From: Streptomyces gardneri | Lineage (GTDB): Bacteria; Actinomycetota; Actinomycetes; Streptomycetales; Streptomycetaceae | Direction: 5' to 3' | Length of the DNA: 64,000 bases | NCBI RefSeq assembly: GCF_006539185.1 | Contig: NZ_BJMN01000029.1 | Coordinates: 62,001-126,000, forward strand | Shown here: positions 43,324 to 51,819 of the stretch, one piece after another | Layout: each line of letters opens with the position of its first letter | How positions within the stretch are numbered: position 1 is the first letter of the stretch | Made by a program: the position numbers and the translations under genes | The notes under the pieces: model-generated | What the model was told of the DNA's origin: nothing | Databases searched by the model: none | The model's input: only the letters and a program-made list of their open reading frames with translations

Positions 43324-44559
43324 GTGGACACCGAGACCAATCCCCCGACAGCGGCGGCCTACCGCAATCTGGTGATGGCCACCATCGGCTTCACGCTCAC
43401 CTTCTGGGCGTGGGACCTGATCGCGCCGATCGCGAGCTGGTACGGCGACCGGCTCGAACTCAGCTCGTTCCAGCAGTCGCTGCTCGTCGCGGTGCCCGTC
43501 CTGGTCGGCTCGGTCGGTCGCATCCCGGCGGGCGCCCTGACCGACAGGTACGGCGCGAAGCTGATGTTCCCGGTCGTCTCGGCGCTGACGATCGTCCCCG
43601 TGCTCCTCCTGATCGTCGCCAAGGACAGCTACGCCCTGATGCTGGGCGTCGCCTTCCTCCTCGGCCTCGGCGGCACGACGTTCGCCATCGGCATCCCGCT
43701 GGTCAACTCCTGGTTCCCGCCGGCCAAGCGCGGTCTCGCGCTCGGTGTGTTCGGCATGGGCATGGGCGGCGTGGCGCTGTCCGGCTACTTCACGCCCCGG
43801 ATCGCCAAGCACGGCGAGAACCTCCCCTTCATCGTGGTGGCGATCGCGCTCGCCGTGTACGCGGTGCTGGCCGCCCTCTTCATCACCGACCGCCCCGACC
43901 GGCCCGTGCCCACCGCCTCCCTCGCGAGCCGGCTCGGCGCGGCGGGGCGGCTGCGGGTGACGTGGGAGCTGTCGGCGCTGTACGCGATCGGCTTCGGCGG
44001 CATCGTCGCCTTCGGCGTCTACCTGCCGACGTACCTGAAGACCTGGTACGAGCTCGACCCGACGGACGCGGGCACCAAGGCCGCCGGCTTCGCCCTGGTC
44101 ACCGTCACTTTCCGGCCGATCGGCGGCTGGCTCTCGGACCGGGTCCACCCGGCGGTCGTGACGGCCTGCGCGCTCGGCGTGGTGGCCGTCTTCGCGATCG
44201 TCCAGGCCTTCGACCCGAAGCTGAACCCGGGCGGCACGATCGCCCTGCTCGTCATGGCCGCCGGTCTCGGCACGGCGAGCGGTTCCGTCTTCGCCCTGGT
44301 CTCCCAGGTCACACCGCAGGCCCAGGTCGGCAGCGTCACCGGCATCGTCGGCGCGATGGGCGGCCTCGGCGGCTTCGTGCCGCCGCTGGTGATGGGCGCG
44401 ATCTACAGCGCCAAGGACTCGTACTCGATCGGCTTCATGCTCCTCTCGGACCTGGCGCTCGCGGGCTGTGTGTACGCGTACGGGCGGATGCGCGGGATCC
44501 GGCCGGGCGGGGAGGCGCCGGAGCCCGAGCCGACGAAGATCACAGTCCGCCGGCCCTGA
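43324..44559 (+). CDS. MFS transporter, NarK/NasA-like nitrate-nitrite porter
   Basis: A 411-residue, 12-helix transporter. Motif A between TM2 and TM3 reads GRIPAGALTDRYGAKLMFP, and the nitrate-signature glycine-rich helices (FLLGLGGTTFAIGIPLVNSWFPPAKRGLALGVFGMGMGG; GSVTGIVGAMGGLGGFVPP) match the nitrate/nitrite porter family. The GTG at 43324 is a best guess: GGAGG lies only 1 nt upstream, and a TTG at 43312 is an alternative. No nitrate-assimilation genes are adjacent. It precedes matB by 61 bp, with a separate ribosome-binding site. Confidence 0.85.
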   Translation: MDTETNPPTAAAYRNLVMATIGFTLTFWAWDLIAPIASWYGDRLELSSFQQSLLVAVPVLVGSVGRIPAGALTDRYGAKLMFPVVSALTIVPVLLLIVAKDSYALMLGVAFLLGLGGTTFAIGIPLVNSWFPPAKRGLALGVFGMGMGGVALSGYFTPRIAKHGENLPFIVVAIALAVYAVLAALFITDRPDRPVPTASLASRLGAAGRLRVTWELSALYAIGFGGIVAFGVYLPTYLKTWYELDPTDAGTKAAGFALVTVTFRPIGGWLSDRVHPAVVTACALGVVAVFAIVQAFDPKLNPGGTIALLVMAAGLGTASGSVFALVSQVTPQAQVGSVTGIVGAMGGLGGFVPPLVMGAIYSAKDSYSIGFMLLSDLALAGCVYAYGRMRGIRPGGEAPEPEPTKITVRRP

Positions 44560-44620
44560 CGGGCGGGCAGAATTCACCGGGCAACCCTCGACCTCGACAT
44601 CGACCCGAGGAGTACGACCG

Positions 44621-46075
44621 GTGAGTGCGCTCTTCCCCGCCCTGGCGGCCCCGTCCGACCGGCCCGCGCTGCGCTGCGGCCCGGACATGCTGACGTACGC
44701 CGGACTGGCCCGCGCGGCCGGTGCCCTGGCGGTACGGATCGGGGGTACGGGCCGGGTCGCCGTCTGGGCCACGCCGAGCGCGCACACGGCGGTCGCGGTG
44801 GTGGCCGCCCTGCTCGCGGGTGTGCCCGCCGTACCGCTCAATCCGCGCACGGGCGAGCGGGAGCTGGCGCACATCCTGGGCGACAGCGCGCCGGGCGCGG
44901 TGCTCGCGGCTCCGGGGGACGAGCTGCCGGCCGGGCTCGCCGCGCTCCCCCGGATCGACGTGGACCTGGCGCCTGCGGACGGGCCCGCGGCCCCGGTGGC
45001 GGAACCGGACGACGCCGAGTCCCCCGCCCTCGTCGTCTACACCTCGGGCACCACCGGCCCCCCGAAGGGCGTCGTGCTCTCCCGGCGGGCGATCGCCGCC
45101 TCTCTCGACGCGCTGGCCGAGGCCTGGGCGTGGACGGCGGACGACGTGCTCGTGCACGCGCTGCCGCTGTTCCACGTCCACGGGCTGATCCTCGGCATCC
45201 TGGGCCCGCTGCGGCGGGGCGGCGAGGTCCGGCACCTGGGCGCGTTCTCGGTGGAGGGCGTCGCGCGGGAGCTGGGTGCCGGGGGCGGCACGATGCTGTT
45301 CGGCGTACCGACGATGTACCACCGGATCGCGGACGCGCTCGGCGAGGACGCCCGCCTCGCGGAGGCGCTGGCGGGGGCGCGGCTCCTCGTCTCGGGTTCG
45401 GCGGCGCTGCCGGTCCACGACCACGAGCGGATCACGGCGGCGACGGGCCGGGCGGTGGTCGAGCGGTACGGGATGACCGAGACGCTCATGAACACCGGCG
45501 TGCGGCCGGGCGGCGAGCCCCGGCCGGGAACCGTCGGAACCCCGCTCGCGGGTGTCGACCTGCGTCTGGTGGACGAGGACGGCTCCGTCCTGAAGGAGCT
45601 CGACGGGGAGACGGTCGGCGAGGTGCAGGTCCGCGGCCCGAACCTCTTCTCCGGCTATCTGAACCGGCCGGAAGCGACGGCCGCGGCCTTCGACGGCGAC
45701 TGGTTCCGCACCGGCGACATGGCGGTCCGTGAGGCGGACGGCGCGGTGCGTCTCGTGGGCCGCAAGGCGACCGATCTGATCAAGAGCGGTGGATACAAGA
45801 TCGGGGCGGGCGAGATCGAGAACGCGCTGCTCGACCACCCCGGTGTGCGGGAGGCGGCCGTGACGGGCGAGCCGGACCCGGACCTGGGCGAGCGGATCGT
45901 GGCCTGGGTGGTGCCGGCGGACGCCTCGGCGCCCCCGGCGGAGGCGGAGCTCGCGGAGCACGTCGCGGGCCTGCTCGCCCCGCACAAGCGGCCCCGGGTG
46001 GTGCGCTACCTCGACGCGCTCCCCCGCAACGACATGGGCAAGGTCCTGAAGAAGGCGCTCCCCGCCGCTCGTTGA
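44621..46075 (+). CDS. matB: Malonyl-CoA synthetase MatB (acyl-CoA synthetase)
   Basis: A 484-residue ANL-superfamily ligase that joins malonate or methylmalonate to CoA with ATP. The P-loop is VVYTSGTTGPPKGVVLSRR, the A5 motif RYGMTETLMNTGVRPGG, A7/A8 DWFRTGDMAV...GRKATDLIKSGGYKIGAGEIE, and the A10 lysine is in NDMGKVLKKAL. The start (SALFPALAAP), LFHVHGLILGILGPLRRGG and TETLMNT segments match Streptomyces MatB closely. It is compact compared with most acyl-CoA ligases, as MatB is. GTG 44621 has GAGGAG 8 nt upstream. No matA/matC or polyketide genes are adjacent. Confidence 0.88.
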   Translation: MSALFPALAAPSDRPALRCGPDMLTYAGLARAAGALAVRIGGTGRVAVWATPSAHTAVAVVAALLAGVPAVPLNPRTGERELAHILGDSAPGAVLAAPGDELPAGLAALPRIDVDLAPADGPAAPVAEPDDAESPALVVYTSGTTGPPKGVVLSRRAIAASLDALAEAWAWTADDVLVHALPLFHVHGLILGILGPLRRGGEVRHLGAFSVEGVARELGAGGGTMLFGVPTMYHRIADALGEDARLAEALAGARLLVSGSAALPVHDHERITAATGRAVVERYGMTETLMNTGVRPGGEPRPGTVGTPLAGVDLRLVDEDGSVLKELDGETVGEVQVRGPNLFSGYLNRPEATAAAFDGDWFRTGDMAVREADGAVRLVGRKATDLIKSGGYKIGAGEIENALLDHPGVREAAVTGEPDPDLGERIVAWVVPADASAPPAEAELAEHVAGLLAPHKRPRVVRYLDALPRNDMGKVLKKALPAAR

Positions 46076-46090
46076 CGAGGAAGGCGCAGG

Positions 46091-46140
46091 AAGAAGAAGG
46101 AAGAAGAAGGAAGAAGAAGGAAGAAGAAGGAAGAAGAAGG
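46091..46140. repeat. Five perfect 10-bp tandem repeats AAGAAGAAGG
   Basis: Five exact copies of AAGAAGAAGG lie just after the matB stop and before the terminator. The tract is all-purine on one strand and non-coding. Its period equals about one helical turn. Confidence 0.95.
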
Positions 46141-46142
46141 AA

Positions 46143-46177
46143 GAGGCCGGGCCCCCGGCTCACCGGGGCCCGGCCTC
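46143..46177. terminator. Bidirectional terminator between matB and the subtilase gene
   Basis: GAGGCCGGGCCCC (46143-46155) and GGGGCCCGGCCTC (46165-46177) form a perfect 13-bp stem with a 9-nt loop. Confidence 0.88.
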
Positions 46178-46189
46178 GCACAGGTTCGG

Positions 46190-49100
46190 CTACTTCACGC
46201 CGAGCGCGCGGATCAGTTCCTGGGTGACCGTCCCTCCCTGGTCGTCGCTCGCGCCCGCCCGCAGCGAGACGGAGGCCGCCCCGGCCGGGATGCGCAGCTC
46301 ACCGCTCCAGGAGGCGCCGCGCCACGAGGGCTTGAGGGCGACCTTCGTCCAGGTCTTCCCCTCGTCGTAGGAGACGTCCAGGGTGCCGCCGGTGATCGTG
46401 CCGGTGCCGGACGCGCCGTCCACGTACTCGGCGAAGGTCCGCACGGGCAGCCTGCTTCCGGCCCGGACGTCGCCGTTGAGGTCGGTGTCCAGGTCGAAGC
46501 CGAGGTTGAGCATCGGCAGGTAGGTGATCCGGTCGTTCGGGGTCTCGGCCGAGCGGAAGGTCCACTCGGAGTGGCCCTTGGTCGCGAGCCGCCAGCGGGC
46601 CGGGTCGAGCGCGGTGTCGGTGACGACCCTGTAGGCGGCCTCCTGCGCCGGGGCGTCCCAGGCGTAGGCGCCGGAGCTCTTCTTCCGGTCGACGCGGACG
46701 CCGTCGACGTACACCTCGGTGTACTGGCTCATCGTCGGGTCGCTCCACACGTTGCCGAAGCCGGTGTGGTCGGTGCCCGAGTCGCCCCAGCCGGGGGTGT
46801 TGAAGCGCAGGTCGTTGCCGGTGCGCTGCTGGCCCCAGCCGAGGCCGGTGCCGAGCCACGGGTGCCAGACGGGGCCGAACCAGTCGAGGTCGACACGGCT
46901 GCCGCCCTTGTAGGACGGGGTGCCGCCGCGCTCCTCCAGGGAGTCGCCGAGGTCGACGGACTCGTGCCAGCGCTGGCCGGTGCCGGTGGAGACGTACTCG
47001 GTGCGCTCGGCCGGGAAGGCGATCCACTCCTTGAAGCCGACGCCGATCGGGAAGGTGTCGGTGATCGAGTAGCGGAACTCGCCGCCCAGCTCCGCGCGCT
47101 TGGTCGGCGCGTGGAAGGTGGAACGGATCGTGGCCAGTTCGTCCTCGTCGGGCCGGAAGACGAGGTCCTTGCCGATGGCGCGGGGGTGGCCCTCGGAGAG
47201 GTCGTACGTGTACGGGGTGAAGCGGGTGCCGGTCAGGTCGACGCGCTGGCCCCGGGCCGCGCCGGCGGCGAGCCGCTTCGCGTCGGCGCTGTTGACGGTG
47301 GCGACGGAGAGCGGCCGGTCCTCGTAGTCGGCGGTGCCGAACCACTTCATCAGCCGGCCCGGCTGGTCGTCGGTGACGAACAGGGCCTTGGCGCCCGCGT
47401 CCTGGGCGGTCTGGGCGAGCTGCGTCGGGTCGGCGCCGGCGGTGAGCCGGACGAGGACGGCCTTGCCGGTGGCGTTCTTGCCCGTGTACTCGGCGGGGGT
47501 GCCGGTGCCCGCGTCGACGAGGCCGAGGCGGTGGCGGCCTTCGAGGAGGGTCGTACCGCCCTGGACGGTGGCGCCGGAGAGACGGACGCCGTCGACGCTC
47601 GCCTCCACCATCGGCTTGCCGAGGCGCCAGACGGTCCGGTACTCGAAGGTGCCGTCGGTGACGGGCGCGGTCGGGGCGGCGAAGAGCGAGTCGTAGGTCA
47701 TGGGGACCTGGACGATGTCCGTGTAGGAGGTCCCGTTCGCCTTGCGGTCGTACTCCATGAGGAGCTGCCGGGTCTCGGTCCGCTTCTCGACCTCGGCGCG
47801 GATCTCGCGCAGCTGCCGTCCGTCGAGGGTGATCTCGCGGTCGCGGTCGAGGACGACCTCCGGGGAGGCGAGGAAGCCGAGGCCGAGGGAGTCCGCGCCG
47901 TGCGAGCCGCGCACGTCGAGGAAGGTGTCGACGGTGTACGTACCGGGCTTGAGGCGCAGTTCGACGGTGCCGGAGTCGCCGACGGCCGCCGGGAAGGGGT
48001 CCTCGCCCGGGGTCAGCTTCTTCATGCCGAGGAAGGCTGCGGTGGGGGCGCCGTCGCGGTCCTTGACGTGGACGGTGAGGGTGTAGCGCTCCTCCTCCTT
48101 GACCAGGCCGAGCGCGGTGTGCGCGACGGGCGCGCCGCCGGCGGTGGCGGTGATCCGGCCGGAGGACCGCCCGACGGGGGCCTTGCCGCCGTCGCCCGTG
48201 ACGGTGGTGCTCGCGGAGCCGTGGGCGGGGACGGTGAGGGCGGTGTCGGCGAGGGCGGCGACCCCGGCCGGCATGCCTTCGACGGCGAGGTTCAACTCGA
48301 CGGGGGCGTCGGAGGAGTTGGTGTAGGTGACGGTCTTCGTGACCGGCTTGTTCTCCTCGTACGGCCAGGAGGCGAAGCCGAGGTCGGCGGAGCCGGTGGC
48401 GGTGACGTTCGCGGCGATCGCGGCGGCCACGTCGACCCGGCCGGCGCCGAGGGCGTACGCGGAGGCGTCGAGCGTCTTCGACGAGGACATGAGGGCGTTC
48501 TTGAGCTGGGCGCCGGTCCAGTCGGGGTGCTTCTCGGCGAGCAGCGCGGCGACGCCGGCGATGTGCGGGGTCGCCATCGACGTACCGCTCATGGACGTGT
48601 AGAGGCCGCTGCCGCCGGCGAGCTGGGAGCGGGCGGCGAGGATGCCGACGCCGGGGGCCGAGAGGTCGGGCTTGAGTGCCTGGTCGCCGTAGCGGGGGCC
48701 CTGGCTCGTGAAGTAGGCGGCCTCGTCGGCGGAGTCGACGGCGCCGACGGTGAGCGCGGAGTCGGCGGCGCCGGGCGAGCCGATGGAGCCGGGGGCCCCG
48801 GAGTTGCCTGCGGCGATGACGAAGAGGGCGCCGGTCTCGGCGGTGAGGGTGTTGACGGCCTGGGCCATCGGGTCGGTGCCGTCGCTCGGTTCGCGGGAGC
48901 CGAGGCTCATCGAGACGATCTTCGCGTCGATGTCCTTGGCGGCCCACTCCATGCCGGCGATGATCTGCGACTCGGTGCCGGAGCCCTCGTCGCTGAGGAC
49001 CTTGCCGACGGCGAGGGTGGCGCCGGGGGCGACGCCCTTCTCCTTGCCGTCGCTCGCGGCGCCGGAGCCGCCGACGGTGGAGGTGACGTGCGTGCCGTGG

Positions 49101-49885
49101 CCGTCGCGGTCGGCGACCTCCTGGCCCTCGATGAAGGACTTGCTCTCGGCGACCCGGCCCGCCAGGTCGGGGTGGCCGAGGTCGGCGCCGGTGTCGAGGA
49201 CGGCGACCTTGACGCCCTTGCCGGTGAGCCCGGCCTCCCAGGCCTTCGGGCTGCCGATCTGGGCGTTGGAGTCGGCCATGGCGGCCTCGACGCGGCCGTC
49301 GAGCCAGACCTTGCCGGGGGCGGCGGCGGTGCGGGCCTTGGGTCCGGTGAAGTCCTGCCAGAAGGCGGCGGGGTCGGTGGCGGTGACGGCCGCGCCGCCG
49401 ATGCTGGGGAGGGCGCGGACGGTCTCGGCGCCGCGCGGGGCGGGGGCGGCGGCCCGGGCACCCTTGGCTCCGTAGGTGACGATCAGCGGCAGTTCGCCGG
49501 TGATGCCCTGCTCGACGAGGCCCGTGACGTCGAAGAGGCGGGGGTCGAGCGCACCGGATGCCAGATAGGGGGCGGCTTCGTCGGGGACGACCGTGACGCG
49601 TCCGTCGACGACCTGGGTGCGTATCGCGCCGGTGGCGCCCTCGGCCCGGTCGACGGTGACGGTCTGCTTGCCGTCGCCCAGGTCGGTGACGGTGACGCGG
49701 TCGCCGGTGACGAGGGTGACGGTGGTGCTGGTGCCCGTGCCCTTGGCCCCGGTGAAGGTCGCGGGTACGGGGGTGGTGGCGCCCGGCGCTGCGGCGGTCT
49801 GCCCGGCCGAGAGCATGACGAGGGAGATGCCGGCGGCGAACAGGCCGGCCCTCCCTCTGCCGAAGGGGGTGATCCTCGACGTCAT
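46190..49885 (-). CDS. Large secreted S8 subtilisin-like serine protease
   Basis: A 1,231-residue pre-pro-enzyme. The signal peptide covers about 1-33 and a propeptide about 34-215. The S8 domain has Asp231 (VAVLDTGADLGHPDL), His263 (DRDGHGTHVTSTVGG), the oxyanion Asn in FVIAAGNSG (about 361) and Ser436 (MSGTSMATPHIAG). It is followed by about 700 residues of beta-rich C-terminal modules, including a PA-like segment with FVTDDQPGRLMKW. Similar large subtilases are common in Streptomyces; targets are unknown. The ATG at 49885 has GAGGAG 8 nt upstream, but that site is inside a long inverted repeat of the leader (49893-49940). Confidence 0.93.
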   Translation of the reverse strand: MTSRITPFGRGRAGLFAAGISLVMLSAGQTAAAPGATTPVPATFTGAKGTGTSTTVTLVTGDRVTVTDLGDGKQTVTVDRAEGATGAIRTQVVDGRVTVVPDEAAPYLASGALDPRLFDVTGLVEQGITGELPLIVTYGAKGARAAAPAPRGAETVRALPSIGGAAVTATDPAAFWQDFTGPKARTAAAPGKVWLDGRVEAAMADSNAQIGSPKAWEAGLTGKGVKVAVLDTGADLGHPDLAGRVAESKSFIEGQEVADRDGHGTHVTSTVGGSGAASDGKEKGVAPGATLAVGKVLSDEGSGTESQIIAGMEWAAKDIDAKIVSMSLGSREPSDGTDPMAQAVNTLTAETGALFVIAAGNSGAPGSIGSPGAADSALTVGAVDSADEAAYFTSQGPRYGDQALKPDLSAPGVGILAARSQLAGGSGLYTSMSGTSMATPHIAGVAALLAEKHPDWTGAQLKNALMSSSKTLDASAYALGAGRVDVAAAIAANVTATGSADLGFASWPYEENKPVTKTVTYTNSSDAPVELNLAVEGMPAGVAALADTALTVPAHGSASTTVTGDGGKAPVGRSSGRITATAGGAPVAHTALGLVKEEERYTLTVHVKDRDGAPTAAFLGMKKLTPGEDPFPAAVGDSGTVELRLKPGTYTVDTFLDVRGSHGADSLGLGFLASPEVVLDRDREITLDGRQLREIRAEVEKRTETRQLLMEYDRKANGTSYTDIVQVPMTYDSLFAAPTAPVTDGTFEYRTVWRLGKPMVEASVDGVRLSGATVQGGTTLLEGRHRLGLVDAGTGTPAEYTGKNATGKAVLVRLTAGADPTQLAQTAQDAGAKALFVTDDQPGRLMKWFGTADYEDRPLSVATVNSADAKRLAAGAARGQRVDLTGTRFTPYTYDLSEGHPRAIGKDLVFRPDEDELATIRSTFHAPTKRAELGGEFRYSITDTFPIGVGFKEWIAFPAERTEYVSTGTGQRWHESVDLGDSLEERGGTPSYKGGSRVDLDWFGPVWHPWLGTGLGWGQQRTGNDLRFNTPGWGDSGTDHTGFGNVWSDPTMSQYTEVYVDGVRVDRKKSSGAYAWDAPAQEAAYRVVTDTALDPARWRLATKGHSEWTFRSAETPNDRITYLPMLNLGFDLDTDLNGDVRAGSRLPVRTFAEYVDGASGTGTITGGTLDVSYDEGKTWTKVALKPSWRGASWSGELRIPAGAASVSLRAGASDDQGGTVTQELIRALGVK

Positions 49886-49892
49886 CGACGAA

Positions 49893-49940
49893 ACTCCTCG
49901 CGGACCCGGGGTAGGGGGTTTTCCGGGTGCCGCGAGGAGT
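49893..49940 (-). promoter_or_regulatory. Leader hairpin that would bury the subtilase ribosome-binding site
   Basis: On the minus strand the leader reads ACTCCTCGCGG-C-ACCCGG, a 13-nt loop, then CCGGGT-CCGCGAGGAGT. This gives 17 base pairs with one bulged base. The 3' arm contains GAGGAG, the ribosome-binding site of the ATG at 49885, and the 5' arm is its complement. If transcribed whole, the structure would block initiation unless opened. Confidence 0.65.
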
Positions 49941-49975
49941 CTTGGCCTGTGGGGCGGGAGTTGACCCCGATTACT

Positions 49976-50011
49976 CCTGGCGGTTATGTGCCGTGGCGGC
50001 CAACCGCCAGG
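49976..50011 (-). terminator. Hairpin downstream of the MFS/GNAT operon
   Basis: CCTGGCGGTT (49976-49985) and AACCGCCAGG (50002-50011) form a 10-bp stem with a 16-nt loop, after the MFS gene stop on the minus strand. Confidence 0.65.
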
Positions 50012-50049
50012 TCAGGAGCGCCGGTTCGGGTCGAAACCCGCACGGAGCC

Positions 50050-51309
50050 TCACGGAGTGGGGTCGAGTGCGTCGTACCGGCGGAAACGGCGGCCGTAGAG
50101 GGCCAGCACGCCGACGGCGAGGACGCAGGCGATGCCGCCGCCCGTGATGGCGACGGCCGGGGACGTCAGGTCGGCGACGGAGCCCGCGAGGAAGTCGCCG
50201 AGCCGGGGCCCGCCCGCGACGACCACGATGAAGACGCCCTGGAGCCGGCCCCGCATCTCGTCGGGCGCGGCGACCTGCATCATCGTGTTCCGGAAGATCA
50301 TCGAGACGGTGTCGGAGTAGCCGGCGAGCGCGAGCAGGAGCAGCCCGAGCCAGAGGTTCCGGGTCAGCCCGAAGACGGCGATGGCGGTGCCCCAGCAGGC
50401 GACGGCGATCAGGATCGCCTGCCCGTGGTGGCGGATCCGCCCCTGCCAGCCGGAGAGGACGCCGCCGAGGAGCGCCCCGAACGCGGGCGCGGCGACGAGG
50501 AGTCCGGTGGTCTTCGCGTCCCCGCCGTACCAGAGGACGGCGACGGCCGGGAACAGGGCGCGGGGGTGGGCCAGGATCATCGCGCAGAAGTCGGAGAAGA
50601 ACGTCATGCGCAGGTTGGGGCGGGTGGCGAGGAAGCGCAGCCCGTCGAGGACCGATGCCCGCTTGCTCCCGGTCCGCTCCGGGAGCATGGACGGCAGCCG
50701 CCACATCGCGTAGAGGCTCGCGGAGAAGGCGAGGGCGTCGACGAGGTACGCGGTCTGGTAGCCGGCGACGCCGACGATCAGGCCGCCGAGACTGGGCCCG
50801 ACGAGCGTGCCGAAGGTCATCACCATCGAGTTGAGCGCGTTGGCGGCGCGCAGCTGCTCGGGCGGCAGGAGCCGGGGGATCATCGAGGTGCGGGCGGGCG
50901 AGTTGAGCGCGGCGCACACGGCCTGGAGGGCGACGATCCCGTAGAGGAACCAGACGCGGTGGAAGCCCGCGAACGCGGCGCCCGCGAGGGCGATGGAGAG
51001 GACGGCGGAGCCGAGGGCGCTGGCGAGGCCGAGCTTGCGGCGGTCGACGGTGTCGGCGACGGCGCCGCCGTACAGCCCGAAGACGACGAGCGGGACGAGG
51101 GAGAACAGCCCGACGAGCCCGACGGAGAAGGGCGAGCGGGTGATCTCGTACACCTGGAGGGAGACGGCGAGGGCGGTCATGCCCTGGCCGACCCAGGAGA
51201 CGGTGCTCCCGAACCAGAGGCGGCGGTAGTCGGCGGAGGTCCGCAGCGGTGTGAGGTCGGCGAAGACCCTGCGGCGGGCCTGTTCCCGGGTTTCCTGGGT
51301 GGCGGTCAC
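50050..51309 (-). CDS. MFS transporter (EntS/MFS_3-like)
   Basis: A 419-residue transporter with 12 predicted helices. It has SADYRRLWFGSTVSWVGQGMTALAVSLQVYEITRSPFSVGL at the N-terminus and GGAVADTVDRRKL as motif A, typical of the MFS_3/enterobactin-exporter group that exports small hydrophobic compounds or drugs. GTG 51309 overlaps the GNAT stop by 4 bp, so the genes are translationally coupled. Substrate unknown; no siderophore genes are nearby. Confidence 0.9.
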   Translation of the reverse strand: MTATQETREQARRRVFADLTPLRTSADYRRLWFGSTVSWVGQGMTALAVSLQVYEITRSPFSVGLVGLFSLVPLVVFGLYGGAVADTVDRRKLGLASALGSAVLSIALAGAAFAGFHRVWFLYGIVALQAVCAALNSPARTSMIPRLLPPEQLRAANALNSMVMTFGTLVGPSLGGLIVGVAGYQTAYLVDALAFSASLYAMWRLPSMLPERTGSKRASVLDGLRFLATRPNLRMTFFSDFCAMILAHPRALFPAVAVLWYGGDAKTTGLLVAAPAFGALLGGVLSGWQGRIRHHGQAILIAVACWGTAIAVFGLTRNLWLGLLLLALAGYSDTVSMIFRNTMMQVAAPDEMRGRLQGVFIVVVAGGPRLGDFLAGSVADLTSPAVAITGGGIACVLAVGVLALYGRRFRRYDALDPTP

Positions 51310-51752
51310 GCGATGTCGTACCGCAGCTCGGGGCGGGCCCAGTGGATCCGTCCGGCGGGCGGGAGGACGCCGGTGCGGACGGCGCCGGTGCGCAGGTAGA
51401 ACTCCTCGGCGGGCGGATGCGCGACGACCCGCACGGCGTGCAGTCCGGCGGCCCTGGCCTGCCCGGTCATGTGCTCCATGAGCAGCCGTCCGATGCCGAG
51501 GCCCTGGGCGGAGTCGGCGACGAAGGCGAGGTCGAGCTCGGCCTCGTCGACGAGGAGGGCGTAGAACCCGAGCACCCGGTCGTTCCCGTCGACGGCGACG
51601 AAGACGGGGTGGTGCTCGATGTACGCCCCGCCGACCTGGTACCCGTCGACCATGGCGGCGTAGTCGCCCCGGTAGGCGGCGGAGGTCCGGACGAGCCGGG
51701 TCAGCCGCTTGGAGTCGTCGGCGGTGGCGCGCCGGATGGTGATGTCGGGCAT
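51306..51752 (-). CDS. GNAT-family N-acetyltransferase
   Basis: A 148-residue enzyme. The acetyl-CoA-binding motif A is VADSAQGLGIGRLLMEHMTGQARAAG, with an ELDLAFV strand before it and FYLRTGAVRTGVLPP near the end. Substrate unknown. It is the first gene of a pair with the MFS exporter (4-bp overlap), an arrangement that could acetylate and export a toxic amine; that is an inference. ATG 51752 has a TATACT box 6 nt upstream, so the message is probably leaderless. Confidence 0.92.
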   Translation of the reverse strand: MPDITIRRATADDSKRLTRLVRTSAAYRGDYAAMVDGYQVGGAYIEHHPVFVAVDGNDRVLGFYALLVDEAELDLAFVADSAQGLGIGRLLMEHMTGQARAAGLHAVRVVAHPPAEEFYLRTGAVRTGVLPPAGRIHWARPELRYDIA

Positions 51753-51758
51753 GGGGCG

Positions 51759-51791
51759 AGTATAGGGACGTAAGCGGTAGTTACTCCTTAC
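51759..51791 (-). promoter_or_regulatory. Promoter and dyad of the GNAT-MFS operon
   Basis: TATACT (minus strand, 51764-51759) is the closest match to a consensus -10 in the window. GTAAG (51770-51774) and CTTAC (51787-51791) form an inverted repeat over the -35 region, a likely repressor site. Confidence 0.55.
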
Positions 51792-51819
51792 AGTTTGGTG
51801 AACGTGGTGGTGGGGGCGC

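Noticed and set aside
46091..46140. Possible CRISPR array
   Set aside because: The units are 10 bp, contiguous and without spacers; the 2701-2770 hexamers likewise. No cas genes are present.
46571..50098. A 1,175-codon plus-strand frame opposite the subtilase gene
   Set aside because: It is a Gly/Val/Asp-rich mirror of the codon bias on the other strand, with no domain, and it crosses the leader hairpin and another gene's end.
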